Shown here: positions 8,666 through 17,554 of the stretch, piece by piece
Layout: every line of letters begins with the position of its first letter
Position numbering within the stretch: position 1 is the stretch's first letter
Source: a virus
IMG/VR virus record: IMGVR_UViG_3300042445_000748
Span: 27,553-91,552 of that record
Reading direction: 5' to 3' (one strand)
DNA length: 64,000 bases
The notes under the pieces: generated by a model
The model's database searches: none
Seen by the model: the letters and a program-made list of their open reading frames with translations, nothing else
Told to the model about the DNA's origin: nothing
Made by a program: the position numbers and the translations under genes

Positions 8666-9205
8666 TTATTCCCTATTCTTTGGTTTAGTAAAAAAGAAAA
8701 ATAACATTTTCACAAACTCTGAATCGTTAAATTTTTTATCTGGCCTTCCATGTAATTGTTTAAATGGTCTAAGAACTACGGCTTGATTATCTACCAATTG
8801 ATAATCAACATCGTCAACGGTTATTGCCCACTTTGTATTTGATGCTAACTGATAGTCAATTAAAGTTGTGTCATCTTTTACATCGTGATGCTTGTTTAAT
8901 CTTGGTGTTCCAAACCTTGTCTCGTAGTCAGCAAAGACAGTTCCTATATATTCACAATCTCCATAATTATCTTTTAGTACTCTTTTTAACTTTTCAATAA
9001 TATGTTCTGGTGTTGGAAGTATTTCTGCCATTATTCTTCCATTATTAAAATCTTTCATAACCACATCATCCTGATTGATCAATGTGTTATTTTCGTCATG
9101 CTTAATATCAACATGTGGTCTAATTTCTAATTCATGCTCTACCATTGCGATTAATTCTTCGCACTCTTCTTTGGTAAACAAATCATTCAATACTATATTT
9201 TCCAT
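8666..9205 (-). CDS. 2OG-Fe(II) oxygenase, tandem paralogue 5 (divergent)
   Basis: A 179-residue, shorter and more divergent member. His106-x-Asp108 (NKHHDVK) and His152 are the metal ligands and Arg154 is the likely 2-oxoglutarate contact. The distal motif reads LHGRP, with Gly instead of the Trp found in paralogues 1-4. It is the first gene of the five-gene array in transcription order. The ATG is preceded by TATAAT and six bases, with no clear Shine-Dalgarno. Confidence 0.78.
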   Translation of the reverse strand: MENIVLNDLFTKEECEELIAMVEHELEIRPHVDIKHDENNTLINQDDVVMKDFNNGRIMAEILPTPEHIIEKLKRVLKDNYGDCEYIGTVFADYETRFGTPRLNKHHDVKDDTTLIDYQLASNTKWAITVDDVDYQLVDNQAVVLRPFKQLHGRPDKKFNDSEFVKMLFFFFTKPKNRE

Positions 9206-9211
9206 AATACT

Positions 9212-9217
9212 ATTATA
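9212..9217 (-). promoter_or_regulatory. -10 candidate before the oxygenase array
   Basis: TATAAT lies on the minus strand exactly 6 bases before ATG 9205, the spacing seen at several likely leaderless starts in this window. It overlaps the last codons and the stop of the upstream gene and lacks the TGn extension, so it is weaker than the others. Confidence 0.3.
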
Positions 9218-9497
9218 CCCTATCTGTTAATTGTTCTAATATATCCATCTCAATTATGGCTAATCTTGTTTTGTTATTACCCTGCCCTAAAACCACAACT
9301 ATTGCTGGATCCATGTTTTTCTTAAGAGCGTCTGTTACAGCCTTAGCCCAAACCTCTTTATTTAAAGTAAAAGACTTAGAAACTTCTTTAAAATCAATTA
9401 CAAAGTTATTCCAAGAAGCGTCCCCCTTTACAGTGTTTCTTCCTGAATTTTTGTGCTGCTTAGCACCTATTCTTTTACTTTCGCTCTTCTCGCTCAT
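9213..9497 (-). CDS. Small PD-(D/E)XK-like nuclease candidate
   Basis: A 94-residue protein. The N-terminal basic, polar segment RIGAKQHKNSGRNTVKGD is followed by Asp26, and then VIDFKE supplies Asp35-x-Lys37. The spacing resembles the core of small phage PD-(D/E)XK or Hjc-type resolvases, which also carry a following helix like KSFTLNKEVWAKAVTDA. A role in DNA junction or end cleavage fits its position next to RecA and DnaE. The call is by pattern only; the family is not certain. Confidence 0.5.
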   Translation of the reverse strand: MSEKSESKRIGAKQHKNSGRNTVKGDASWNNFVIDFKEVSKSFTLNKEVWAKAVTDALKKNMDPAIVVVLGQGNNKTRLAIIEMDILEQLTDRV

Positions 9498-9657
9498 AAT
9501 CCTTCTTTCTTTTATGTACCAGCGTTACTTTGCTCAAATGCTTTTCTTTGCACATCCACGTTAACTCTTTAGTCTCTGTGTAAGATCTTAAGGTTGCCAC
9601 TATAGCCTTGCAGGTATGACAAACAAACTTGCCATTATAAAGAGTATAGTTAGACAC
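9475..9657 (-). CDS. Small zinc-ribbon-like protein
   Basis: A 60-residue protein with CHTC at residues 13-16 and a later WMCKEKH, followed by a highly basic tail (HKRKKDYEREERK). The Cys/His pairs suggest a single zinc-binding site, and the tail suggests nucleic-acid binding. It overlaps recA by 8 bases and the nuclease candidate by 23, so it sits inside the replication operon. The function is unknown. Confidence 0.5.
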   Translation of the reverse strand: MSNYTLYNGKFVCHTCKAIVATLRSYTETKELTWMCKEKHLSKVTLVHKRKKDYEREERK

Positions 9658-10657
9658 TAAGTTTTTTCTTAATCATATCTTGAAGATCAAGGTCCTCTCT
9701 TACTCTATCAATGAATCCTTCTCTACCCTGAACTTTTGTACCGTCTTCAAGTTGATACCACGCACCAGTTCTGTTAATTATACCTACAGACTCTGCTGTA
9801 TCTACAAGGTCACCTATGGCGTCTATACCAAGGCTGTCTCCTCTAAAGTAAAAATCATATTCACCAGATTGAAAACCTGGAGATGTTTTTGAAAATTGTA
9901 GTTCCCACTTTATCTTTCTTCCAATTTTTTCTTCTATCAACTTATCCCCAATTTGAATCTTTCCCTTGAGTGCTTGATTGTCTGACTCTGAAGAAAAAAG
10001 TTTAACAATGCAAGAAGAATAAAACTTTGTAGCCTGACCACCTGATGGTTGTTGACTGGTGTACATTGCATTAATATTATTTCTTGATTGAGAAATAAGT
10101 ACTAACAATGTTGGCTTTACTTTATTGTTTGCGTAATTTAACATTTTCCAAGCATTACTAAAGTCACGAGATTCGGCACCAATTTGTTTTGTATTTTCTA
10201 ATGCTTTCATTTCATCAGTATCTTTTTCAAAATAGATTGCAGGAAGCATTGATGTTATTGAATCAACAACAATCAAATCAACTCCAGCATTCATTAATCC
10301 AACACCTACATCAACCATATCGCTGATGGTTCTTGCCTGTGAATAAATAAGTTTTTCTGGATCAACACCAAGTGATTTAGCCCAATCCTCAGAGTATGAC
10401 ATTTCAGAATCAATCCAAGCACAAACCTTTCCTTCTTTTTGTGCAAGAGCAATCATCTGTAAACACATTGAAGATTTTGCAGAAGACTTACTTCCCCAAA
10501 TTAAAACCTGCCTACCATATGGAAGTCCTCCACCAAGTGCACGATTTAATCCAAAACTAGGTGTAGGTTGATATTCAAAATTTATTCCCACTCCATTACC
10601 AAGTCTTTTACGTAACTTAGGATCTAACTGTGCTAATACTTCTTCTACGCTAACCAT
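9650..10657 (-). CDS. recA: RecA-family recombinase
   Basis: A 335-residue RecA/UvsX-type strand-exchange ATPase. The P-loop is GSKSSAKSS at residues 55-63, the Walker B strand is LIVVDSITSMLP near 128-140, and the L1/L2 regions follow (QIGAESRDFSNAW and SQQPSGGQATKFYSS). The P-loop has Ala-Lys-Ser where bacterial RecA has Gly-Lys-Thr, a variant that still keeps the Lys. The C-terminal domain is shorter and acidic or basic mixed. It sits directly after dnaE with an 8-base overlap and probably supports recombination-dependent replication and repair. Confidence 0.9.
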   Translation of the reverse strand: MVSVEEVLAQLDPKLRKRLGNGVGINFEYQPTPSFGLNRALGGGLPYGRQVLIWGSKSSAKSSMCLQMIALAQKEGKVCAWIDSEMSYSEDWAKSLGVDPEKLIYSQARTISDMVDVGVGLMNAGVDLIVVDSITSMLPAIYFEKDTDEMKALENTKQIGAESRDFSNAWKMLNYANNKVKPTLLVLISQSRNNINAMYTSQQPSGGQATKFYSSCIVKLFSSESDNQALKGKIQIGDKLIEEKIGRKIKWELQFSKTSPGFQSGEYDFYFRGDSLGIDAIGDLVDTAESVGIINRTGAWYQLEDGTKVQGREGFIDRVREDLDLQDMIKKKLSV

Positions 10658-13600
10658 TGATATCCTCCAAGATTACGGTTCCGTCTTTTGTTTTGCCCAA
10701 AGTAAATTTATAGGCATGTCCTTCTTCTAATTTCATATAAGCCTGTGCAAATGATGTTGGAAATACCATAACTGAATGTAGGTCTCTTGATGTATCTGCC
10801 AAAGTTAGTGATGCCATTTTTTTGCCTGCTTTTGTTATTCTAGGTTTAAATGATACCACATACATCTCTTCATTTGTAAACGGTAATTGCTTATAGTTTA
10901 AAAACTTAACCAAGGCACTTGATGATCCTTTAATTTGATCAACTGGTATTGCAGAAAGAATTCTATTATCATTAACAAGAATCAAATATGTTTGTCCAGT
11001 TTCAATAGTTGTTTGTTCTTCATCAAATATTCCAACACTACCAGTTTTATCTAGCACTTCAACTCTAGACCAACCCTTACTTCTTTTAATACTTTTTACC
11101 ATGCCCATAATAACAAATGAACCCTTTTCATCATAATCTTCTATTTCTTTTATAAAGGCATGATAATGTGCGGGAAGACTAACATTAAATTCTGGTAAGT
11201 TTAAAACTTCATATAAGTTTTGACGAATGTCTTCATCGTTTCTGGGGTTATCAGAAAATGTAGCAGCACCAATAAGTTTCAGTGCATTAAGTGCTCTACT
11301 GTTTACACCATTACCTTTAGTAAAAGTAAACTCTTCTAACTCTTTATATGAATTAAATGGTCTGGCATCAATATACTTTTTAGCAATATTGTCAGATATA
11401 TACTTAATAGCAGAAAGGCCAAACCTAATTCCTTTACCTTCAATTTTAAAATCTATATCAGAGTCATTAATATGTGGTAACTTAACTGGAATACCCATTC
11501 TTTTTGCTTCAATTAAATATTCAGTACGAGTATCCTTATTGCTTTCATTTTTAAGCAAAGCAAACATAAACTCAAGTGGATAATAATACTTTAACCACGC
11601 TGTCCAATACGAGAGCGTAGAGTAAGCAACTGCATGAGACTTGTTGAACGAATATCCCGCATGTGCCTCAAAGTCATGCCAAAGATCACGAGCAACGTTA
11701 GGAGCAACATACTTAGAAGCACCCTCAACAAACTTTTCTTTAAAAACATCAAACTCCCTCGCATCTTTCTTTTTACCAATAATCTTTCTAACCTTATCTG
11801 CATCGGCCATTGTCATGCCACCAAGGTGCACGCAAGCCTGCATAACTTGTTCCTGATACAAAACACATCCATAAGTATCAGATGTAAATTCTTTCATTAC
11901 TTGATGCACATAAGATACATTTTGTTTACCATGCTTACGAGCCAAATAATCTTTACCAATAGTATTCATTGCACCTGGCCTAACTAGTGCGTTAGATGCA
12001 GCAAGTTCATTTAGATTTTTAACACCCATCTTAACCAATAAGTTTGTGTATGGTGTTGCTTCACATTGAAACACACCTTTTGTATATCCATCAGAAAGCA
12101 TTTCATAAACTTTAGGATCTTCCATATTAATTTTTAATGGATCTATATCTACATAATGATTTTCTTTAATCATACTTATAGCATCTTTAATAACACTTAA
12201 AGTTTTCAAACCAAGTGCATCTATTTTAATCAAACCAATTCTTTCGGCTTCTTCCATATCAATACCAACTACTGGAATTCTTTCATCGCTTCCAGGTGAT
12301 GACCTTGTTTCTAGTGGTGCATATCTAAAAATAGGATTCTTACTTGTTACAACACCTGCAGCATGAATACCAGTTCCACGAATTCTTCCACGTAGTTGTT
12401 CTCCATAAACTTGTACTTCTGGATATTTTTCTCTAAACCAATCTGTTGATCTTGAACTACAATATTCTTCCCATGTGTCTACTAACTTTAAAACTTTGTT
12501 AACATCTGACAAAGGAATATTTAAAACTCTTGATACGTCTCTAACAACACCTTTATCTTTAAATTGTAAAAATGTAGCAATAGATGCAACGTGTCTATAC
12601 TGTCTAACTAGATAATCCTTTACCTCATCACGACGTGAGTCTTGAATATCTGTATCAATATCTGGAAAATCATTACGTTCTGGATTAATAAATCTAAAGA
12701 AAAGTAAACCATGTTTAATTGGATCAATATCTGTAATATTTAAAGCATAGCATAAAAGTGATCCAGCAGAAGATCCTCGACCAGGACCAACCATGATTCC
12801 TTCTTTTTTAGCCCAGTTAATCATGCTTTGCACAACTAGAAAATATGGACCAAACTTTTTATCTTTAATTACCTTTAACTCATCATTAAGTCTTTCTACA
12901 TATACAGGATCTTCTAACAAACCTTTATCTTTTAAACCCTGCATTGCAATGTCTTTTAATTCTTTATCTGGGTTTCTATATTGAACTGGTAATAAGTCCA
13001 AGCCCTCTTGTAAGTCATAGTCTTCTACCTTATTGGCAATCTCTATAGTATTAGAGTATATGTCTTCTCTGAATATACCCTGCTTTTCCATGGCAGATTT
13101 AATTTCTTCGTAACTTAACAAATGTATGTCAAATTTATTAAATGTTATCTGTCTATCCTTACCGTACAGATAATCTAAACGCTCCATCATATCTTTATGC
13201 TTTTTAGACTTATCGTATGTATGATCTTTTTCTACTTTAGCATGTGTGTTTAACAGCAGTTTAAATTCTTGCACTTCTCTTTGTTCTTTGCAACTATGGT
13301 GACAGTCTGGGGTAACAACTACTTTTACACCAAATTCGTCAGCAAGAGCAATAAGTTGTTTGTTTATCTCAGCAGCATTATGTGGCATTACTTCAATATA
13401 ATAATCATCTTTAAAAGTATCTTTAAACCATTCAATGTATTTTTTTGCTACTGCAAATGCATTTTCTTCCAAGGCTTTAACAAGCACACTACTTGGACAA
13501 GCAGATGTAACTATAATACCTTCTGAATATTGTTTTAATATTTCAAAATCAAATCTTGGTTTTTTAAAATATCCTTCAGTCCAAGCGATTTCATTTATTT

Positions 13601-13922
13601 TATTTAAGTTTTCTAAACCAATCTTATTTTTAGCGAGAAGGACTATATGGTTATAGACTAAATCAAGTTGACCGTCTCTCTCAGACTTGTCTCTTGTATC
13701 AAATCTATCTTGACACATATAGCCCTCTACGCCAAGAATAGGCTTAACGTTCTTTGCTTTTGCACCTCGATACAGTTCTCTATGCCCAGATAAGGTTCCG
13801 TGATCTGTGATTGCAATTGCTTGCATACCCAAATCAACTGCACGGTCTATATATTCTTCTGGAGTAGCAACACCATCAAATAATGAATAGTGTGTGTGAA
13901 CGTGTAAGCCTACATAACTCAT
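10650..13922 (-). CDS. dnaE: DNA polymerase III alpha subunit (DnaE-type)
   Basis: A 1090-residue C-family replicative polymerase. It begins with a PHP domain (HVHTHYS, His7, His9, His11). The polymerase active site has GRGSSAG at residues 381-387 and PDIDTD at 420-425, and further palm/fingers motifs follow (GIHAAGVV, and SHAVAYSTLSYWTAWLK). An OB-fold region lies in the last 200 residues. The length matches bacterial DnaE1-like enzymes, so the phage encodes its own replicase rather than a PolA type. No intein is inserted. It lies between the ssDNA-binding protein and RecA. Confidence 0.95.
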   Translation of the reverse strand: MSYVGLHVHTHYSLFDGVATPEEYIDRAVDLGMQAIAITDHGTLSGHRELYRGAKAKNVKPILGVEGYMCQDRFDTRDKSERDGQLDLVYNHIVLLAKNKIGLENLNKINEIAWTEGYFKKPRFDFEILKQYSEGIIVTSACPSSVLVKALEENAFAVAKKYIEWFKDTFKDDYYIEVMPHNAAEINKQLIALADEFGVKVVVTPDCHHSCKEQREVQEFKLLLNTHAKVEKDHTYDKSKKHKDMMERLDYLYGKDRQITFNKFDIHLLSYEEIKSAMEKQGIFREDIYSNTIEIANKVEDYDLQEGLDLLPVQYRNPDKELKDIAMQGLKDKGLLEDPVYVERLNDELKVIKDKKFGPYFLVVQSMINWAKKEGIMVGPGRGSSAGSLLCYALNITDIDPIKHGLLFFRFINPERNDFPDIDTDIQDSRRDEVKDYLVRQYRHVASIATFLQFKDKGVVRDVSRVLNIPLSDVNKVLKLVDTWEEYCSSRSTDWFREKYPEVQVYGEQLRGRIRGTGIHAAGVVTSKNPIFRYAPLETRSSPGSDERIPVVGIDMEEAERIGLIKIDALGLKTLSVIKDAISMIKENHYVDIDPLKINMEDPKVYEMLSDGYTKGVFQCEATPYTNLLVKMGVKNLNELAASNALVRPGAMNTIGKDYLARKHGKQNVSYVHQVMKEFTSDTYGCVLYQEQVMQACVHLGGMTMADADKVRKIIGKKKDAREFDVFKEKFVEGASKYVAPNVARDLWHDFEAHAGYSFNKSHAVAYSTLSYWTAWLKYYYPLEFMFALLKNESNKDTRTEYLIEAKRMGIPVKLPHINDSDIDFKIEGKGIRFGLSAIKYISDNIAKKYIDARPFNSYKELEEFTFTKGNGVNSRALNALKLIGAATFSDNPRNDEDIRQNLYEVLNLPEFNVSLPAHYHAFIKEIEDYDEKGSFVIMGMVKSIKRSKGWSRVEVLDKTGSVGIFDEEQTTIETGQTYLILVNDNRILSAIPVDQIKGSSSALVKFLNYKQLPFTNEEMYVVSFKPRITKAGKKMASLTLADTSRDLHSVMVFPTSFAQAYMKLEEGHAYKFTLGKTKDGTVILEDING

Positions 13923-13925
13923 CTA

Positions 13926-14582
13926 TTACCAGTCAGTGTTTGTTGACGAAGTAGTAGATGGAGAATCAAACCCCAAGTAGAAAGCCTCTTGTTCTGCATA
14001 AGGAACTTTCTTAAGAGCCAATTCTAATGGATGAGGTTCAATACCTTCCCAATTAAACGGTTCTGTATCTGGAGCAGATGGAATAAGAGTGTAACTAGTT
14101 TCAGTTCCCTGACCGTTACGCTTTAACTTCCATGTAATATTTGAAATGCTTCCTGTTTCTAAAGCATATTCACGAATTGTATTGAAGGATGATTGCTTGC
14201 TTAGTCCCATAGACCAAATTGCAACATATGGTGCTTCAATGCCATCGTCTACAAGAACGTTGCAGTAGAAACGAAGACGGCCTCTCCAGCCAGCCTTTGG
14301 ATCTTTACGATGCATTTCTTCAGCCCAATCGCGGCCTTCTGTTTCCATTGTATCTACAGCACGACGCTTGTAGTCTTTTGGATTTACGTGTTCTCTAACA
14401 ACTAGTGCTAGTCCACGTTTTTCATTATAGTTAGCAGAATCTTCATCAAGTTCTTCAATGAATCTGATTTTTGCTGATTGACCATCTGCAAGTTTTAACC
14501 ACTTTACTTTTGATCCTGCACCTTCATATTTTGGTTTGTCGAGCAGGGCGTTGATATTTTTTAATCCCTTTACTACGCTCAT
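13926..14582 (-). CDS. Probable single-stranded DNA-binding protein
   Basis: A 218-residue protein with an OB-like, beta-rich core (KWLKLADGQSAKIRFIEEL and WRGRLRFYCNVLVDDG) and a Ser/Thr/Asp tail ending FDSPSTTSSTNTDW, which resembles the flexible acidic tails of phage gp32/gp2.5-type ssDNA-binding proteins. It lies between primase and the replicative polymerase, the usual place for such a gene. A GGAG Shine-Dalgarno precedes ATG 14582. The functional call depends mainly on context. Confidence 0.55.
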   Translation of the reverse strand: MSVVKGLKNINALLDKPKYEGAGSKVKWLKLADGQSAKIRFIEELDEDSANYNEKRGLALVVREHVNPKDYKRRAVDTMETEGRDWAEEMHRKDPKAGWRGRLRFYCNVLVDDGIEAPYVAIWSMGLSKQSSFNTIREYALETGSISNITWKLKRNGQGTETSYTLIPSAPDTEPFNWEGIEPHPLELALKKVPYAEQEAFYLGFDSPSTTSSTNTDW

Positions 14583-14606
14583 TCGTTCTCCTTTGTTTGT
14601 TCTATT

Positions 14607-15551
14607 CTATTTTAGCATAGCGATTATAGAGTTGTCAAATCTAAATTCAAGTTTCTTTATAGATTCGTCATCCATGTCGCCAATATCTTTGTACTGCTTT
14701 TCTAACTTTATTACACCAACACGAGAGCCAAGTTTTTCCATAAGCCTGTCTTTCATGTTACTTCCTGCTTCATCATTGTCTGCAATAACAATAATATCAT
14801 TAAAGTATTTTTTAAGCAACTCTACCTGTTGACTAGATATTGTTGCCCCAAGTGTTGCAACTGCTGGAAATCCAACTTGATCTAATCTTATAACATCAAA
14901 AGAAGATTCTACCACATAAACTTTGTTAGCAGTCTTAACTCTATTAAGATTAAATAGTGTTTTAGACTTTGGCATACCTGGAGTGTTTTTAAATTCTTTT
15001 CCATCAATGGATCTTCCAACAAAACCTATCATCATCCCATCTGGTGAGTGAACTGGTATCGTTACCATATCTTGTTTTTCAGAATAGCCCAAACTAAACT
15101 TAATCATTGATTCTTTAGTTACTTTTCTTTTAGCATAATATTCTACGGCTCTAGACGATTCCAAAGCCTGATTATTTAATCTTTTAATTATTAACTCGTC
15201 AAACTGAACAAAGTCTGGTTTAACAAATAATTTTTTATTAATTTGCTTTTCAATATCTATATTTTGTTCTTTGTCTTTAATAAATCTCACGGATTCAAAA
15301 TATGTTCTACCTGTAATATGCATTACAAACTCAATTAAATCTGCTATTTTATTACAAGAGAAACAAAAAAACATTCCAGTGTTCATGTTAACTTCGCCTG
15401 CTGGAGTTCTATGATTATTATGAAACGGACAAAATACAATAAATTCAGAGCCTACTTGTGACTCAATGTTTAAACCTGATCCTTCAATGACTCTTTCGAT
15501 TTGTTCTTTCGTGTATATATTGGTGTTGCCTGACTTATTCCGTCTATCCAT
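14607..15551 (-). CDS. dnaG: DnaG-type primase
   Basis: A 314-residue primase. It opens with a CHC2 zinc-finger (Cys41, His44, Cys63, Cys66 in FCPFH...FCFSC). The TOPRIM domain follows, with the Glu in VYVVESSFDV near residue 217 and the DxD-type IVIADNDEAG near 255. It lacks the C-terminal helicase-interaction domain of full bacterial DnaG, which is common in phages, and works with the DnaB-like helicase encoded upstream. The start overlaps the preceding small gene by 82 bases. Confidence 0.88.
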   Translation of the reverse strand: MDRRNKSGNTNIYTKEQIERVIEGSGLNIESQVGSEFIVFCPFHNNHRTPAGEVNMNTGMFFCFSCNKIADLIEFVMHITGRTYFESVRFIKDKEQNIDIEKQINKKLFVKPDFVQFDELIIKRLNNQALESSRAVEYYAKRKVTKESMIKFSLGYSEKQDMVTIPVHSPDGMMIGFVGRSIDGKEFKNTPGMPKSKTLFNLNRVKTANKVYVVESSFDVIRLDQVGFPAVATLGATISSQQVELLKKYFNDIIVIADNDEAGSNMKDRLMEKLGSRVGVIKLEKQYKDIGDMDDESIKKLEFRFDNSIIAMLK

Positions 15552-15796
15552 TCACTCTTTCTCTTTCCTACATATATTCCGTATATTGTTATTTCAAACT
15601 CAAAACTTTTTGTCTTTAGATTATAGTCTATCGTAAAGTCAGGTTCTATGTCAAATTTTGGCACATAACCAGATAGCCTCATCTCTGATACTAGCAGTTT
15701 TACATATTCAGATTTAAGCCTTTCAATGGCTGAATCATCGTGTATGGTTCCACTAAGGTTAAAGTTCTTGATAGGTTTATGATGATAATTGTCCAC
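15470..15796 (-). CDS. Small protein of unknown function between helicase and primase
   Basis: A 108-residue protein starting at GTG 15796, six bases after the helicase stop. It has a beta-rich central part (FDIEPDFTIDYNLKTKSFEF) and a basic C-terminus (RKNKSKESLKD). Its last 82 bases overlap the primase start in another frame. I do not recognise a family. The conserved spacing within the operon and the coding-like composition upstream of the overlap support it as a real gene. Confidence 0.45.
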   Translation of the reverse strand: MDNYHHKPIKNFNLSGTIHDDSAIERLKSEYVKLLVSEMRLSGYVPKFDIEPDFTIDYNLKTKSFEFEITIYGIYVGKRKSEWIDGISQATPIYTRKNKSKESLKDQV

Positions 15797-15802
15797 ATAC
15801 TA

Positions 15803-17029
15803 TTATAACTGCTTATCTTCATAATCTTTGTATCTGTAATACCCTTTATCAAAGTCTACCTGAACAAGAAACTCACCCATAAATCCATTTCTATTCTTTC
15901 TGAAAGCACATTCGATAATGTCACTATTGGATGCACGACCAAGTGCCATTACCCAATCAGCATCATATGCAATCTGTCTAGACCATGCAGTTTGACCCAA
16001 TGTTGGGACACTGCTCAAATCGTTTACATCGTCTGGAGTTGCAGAAGATATTGCAATAATAGGAATCTCTTCACCAATAGCCATAAGTTTAAGTTCTCTT
16101 GAAAGGTTTTTCATTCGTACCGTTTCGTTGTCAGACCTTTGGTTTGGACTCATAAGTTGTAAATAATCAACAATAACAAAGTCTGGTTTATACTGATCTA
16201 TTTTTCCACGAAGTACTGATGGATTAATCTCTCCACCATTGTCATTTGAGATAATATGAAATTCTGGTTTCCCTGAAATTTTATTTGCATGCCACTTGTT
16301 AAACATGTCAAGTTCAATCTCACCCTTGCTTAATTTTCTGTGTGACCAAAGTCCTTCTCCCATGATCGTGTAGACACGATTTCTGACTTCTGCTTCACCC
16401 ATTTCTAAAGATATGATCAGTGGAGATTTGCCTTGTTTCCAGGCCTGTACGGCAAAATAAAGGGCTAACCAAGACTTACCTATACCTGGGTATGCAAGAA
16501 ACACTCCCAGTTGCCCTGGCATGATTCCTGACGGTAAGTAGTTATCAAACCCTGGAAGCCCAGTGGTAATTCCTACCAAACCAAGTTCTTGTTGTTTTTT
16601 AAGATTTTCAAAATATGCAATAGCAGACTGTAAGTCAGTGACATCAATATCACGTATTGCAGAAGTGTTCTTTTTTAATTCTGAAGTTTTTGTAATAAGA
16701 TTATTTAAGGCTTCTGTACCTTTGTTATCTGAAACATCAGATGCAGCAGATCTTAATATATCTTTAAGACTATCGTTTAAATATTCAATTTGTAATTCTT
16801 CTAAATGATGTTTTGTTGATCCTACATTTTCTACTGGCTTAAAGTCTCTAAATTTTTCTACGACAAGGGATACTGGTGGAACTGAGGAGTTTTGTTCAAA
16901 GTATATTCTAATAAAGTTCCAAATATCATTATGGGTTTTTAATAGATTGTCAACATTGTTTTGAAGCAGAACATGTAATTGCTTGTCTTGTAATACTGCA
17001 GAAATTACTTTTGCTTCAACATTATTCAC
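15803..17029 (-). CDS. dnaB: DnaB-like replicative helicase
   Basis: A 408-residue RecA-fold hexameric helicase. An N-terminal helical domain (about residues 1-110) is followed by TGLPGFDNYLPSG, then Walker A YPGIGKSW (Gly182-Ser186), a LEMGEAEVRNR motif, and Walker B FVIVDYLQLM. A C-terminal arginine-rich segment (AFRKNRNGFMG) fits motif H4. It unwinds DNA ahead of the DnaE polymerase and should interact with the primase encoded downstream. It overlaps the upstream small gene by 8 bases. Confidence 0.9.
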   Translation of the reverse strand: MNNVEAKVISAVLQDKQLHVLLQNNVDNLLKTHNDIWNFIRIYFEQNSSVPPVSLVVEKFRDFKPVENVGSTKHHLEELQIEYLNDSLKDILRSAASDVSDNKGTEALNNLITKTSELKKNTSAIRDIDVTDLQSAIAYFENLKKQQELGLVGITTGLPGFDNYLPSGIMPGQLGVFLAYPGIGKSWLALYFAVQAWKQGKSPLIISLEMGEAEVRNRVYTIMGEGLWSHRKLSKGEIELDMFNKWHANKISGKPEFHIISNDNGGEINPSVLRGKIDQYKPDFVIVDYLQLMSPNQRSDNETVRMKNLSRELKLMAIGEEIPIIAISSATPDDVNDLSSVPTLGQTAWSRQIAYDADWVMALGRASNSDIIECAFRKNRNGFMGEFLVQVDFDKGYYRYKDYEDKQL

Positions 17030-17330
17030 TTAACCACTCCTTTGCTTTTTTTCGTCTTTCTAATCTTTCAAAGTTATCTTTTTCTTTATCTATTTTAGCA
17101 TTCCAAATTTTTTCAGCATTGTATGAAAAATAGTTCCAACTAGGACTTTGTGCTACCTTGAAATAATATTCAAGCAAATCATAGCATGTACCCAAACCGT
17201 ATGATTCTATAAGAGCATCAGCAGACCACTGCTCTGTCCATTTATTTATTGATGGCTGTTGCCCATACTTAACCTTATGGTGTTTAGCGTATGTTCCTAG
17301 CAAAGCCATTCGGTCTTTGCGTTCAGCCAC
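17022..17330 (-). CDS. Small protein upstream of helicase (possible loader)
   Basis: A 102-residue, basic helical protein rich in Trp and Tyr, with a KKAKEWLSE C-terminal helix. It is translationally coupled to dnaB (8-base overlap). Position suggests a helicase-loader or replication-accessory role, but I see no diagnostic motif and treat that as inference. The first 30 residues (LGTYAKHHKVKYGQQPSINKW) look DNA-binding or protein-binding rather than enzymatic. Confidence 0.45.
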   Translation of the reverse strand: MAERKDRMALLGTYAKHHKVKYGQQPSINKWTEQWSADALIESYGLGTCYDLLEYYFKVAQSPSWNYFSYNAEKIWNAKIDKEKDNFERLERRKKAKEWLSE

Positions 17331-17545
17331 TAATCGATTATTTCTGCTTTTGCTTCGTTAATTTTTTCAGTAAGTTTACTTTCAACAAAACCATAAACTC
17401 TTTCAAATGCCTCGCTAGTAGTTTCTCCGTCTTTCTTAGAATCTACCACACCAAGATCTAATCTTAGTGATTGAAAATTTCCTAAATTTAATGTATAACC
17501 AAGAGTAATAGAAACCTTGGTATTATCGTTTTCTTGCATACCCAC
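17330..17545 (-). CDS. Small acidic protein of unknown function
   Basis: A 71-residue protein with an N-terminal strand pair (VSITLGYTLNLGNFQSLRLDLGV) and a C-terminal acidic helix (SEAFERVYGFVESKLTEKI). Short proteins of this shape, with a FxSxRxxxG strand followed by an EAFxRVYxFVExKL helix, are common in phage replication operons, but their role is not known to me. It is coupled to the next gene by a 1-base overlap. Confidence 0.5.
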   Translation of the reverse strand: MGMQENDNTKVSITLGYTLNLGNFQSLRLDLGVVDSKKDGETTSEAFERVYGFVESKLTEKINEAKAEIID

Positions 17546-17554
17546 TCCTTATTG

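Noticed and set aside
10650-13922. Intein in DnaE, NrdJ or the terminase
   Set aside because: All conserved blocks are contiguous at normal spacing; no Hint or endonuclease insertion is visible in these proteins.
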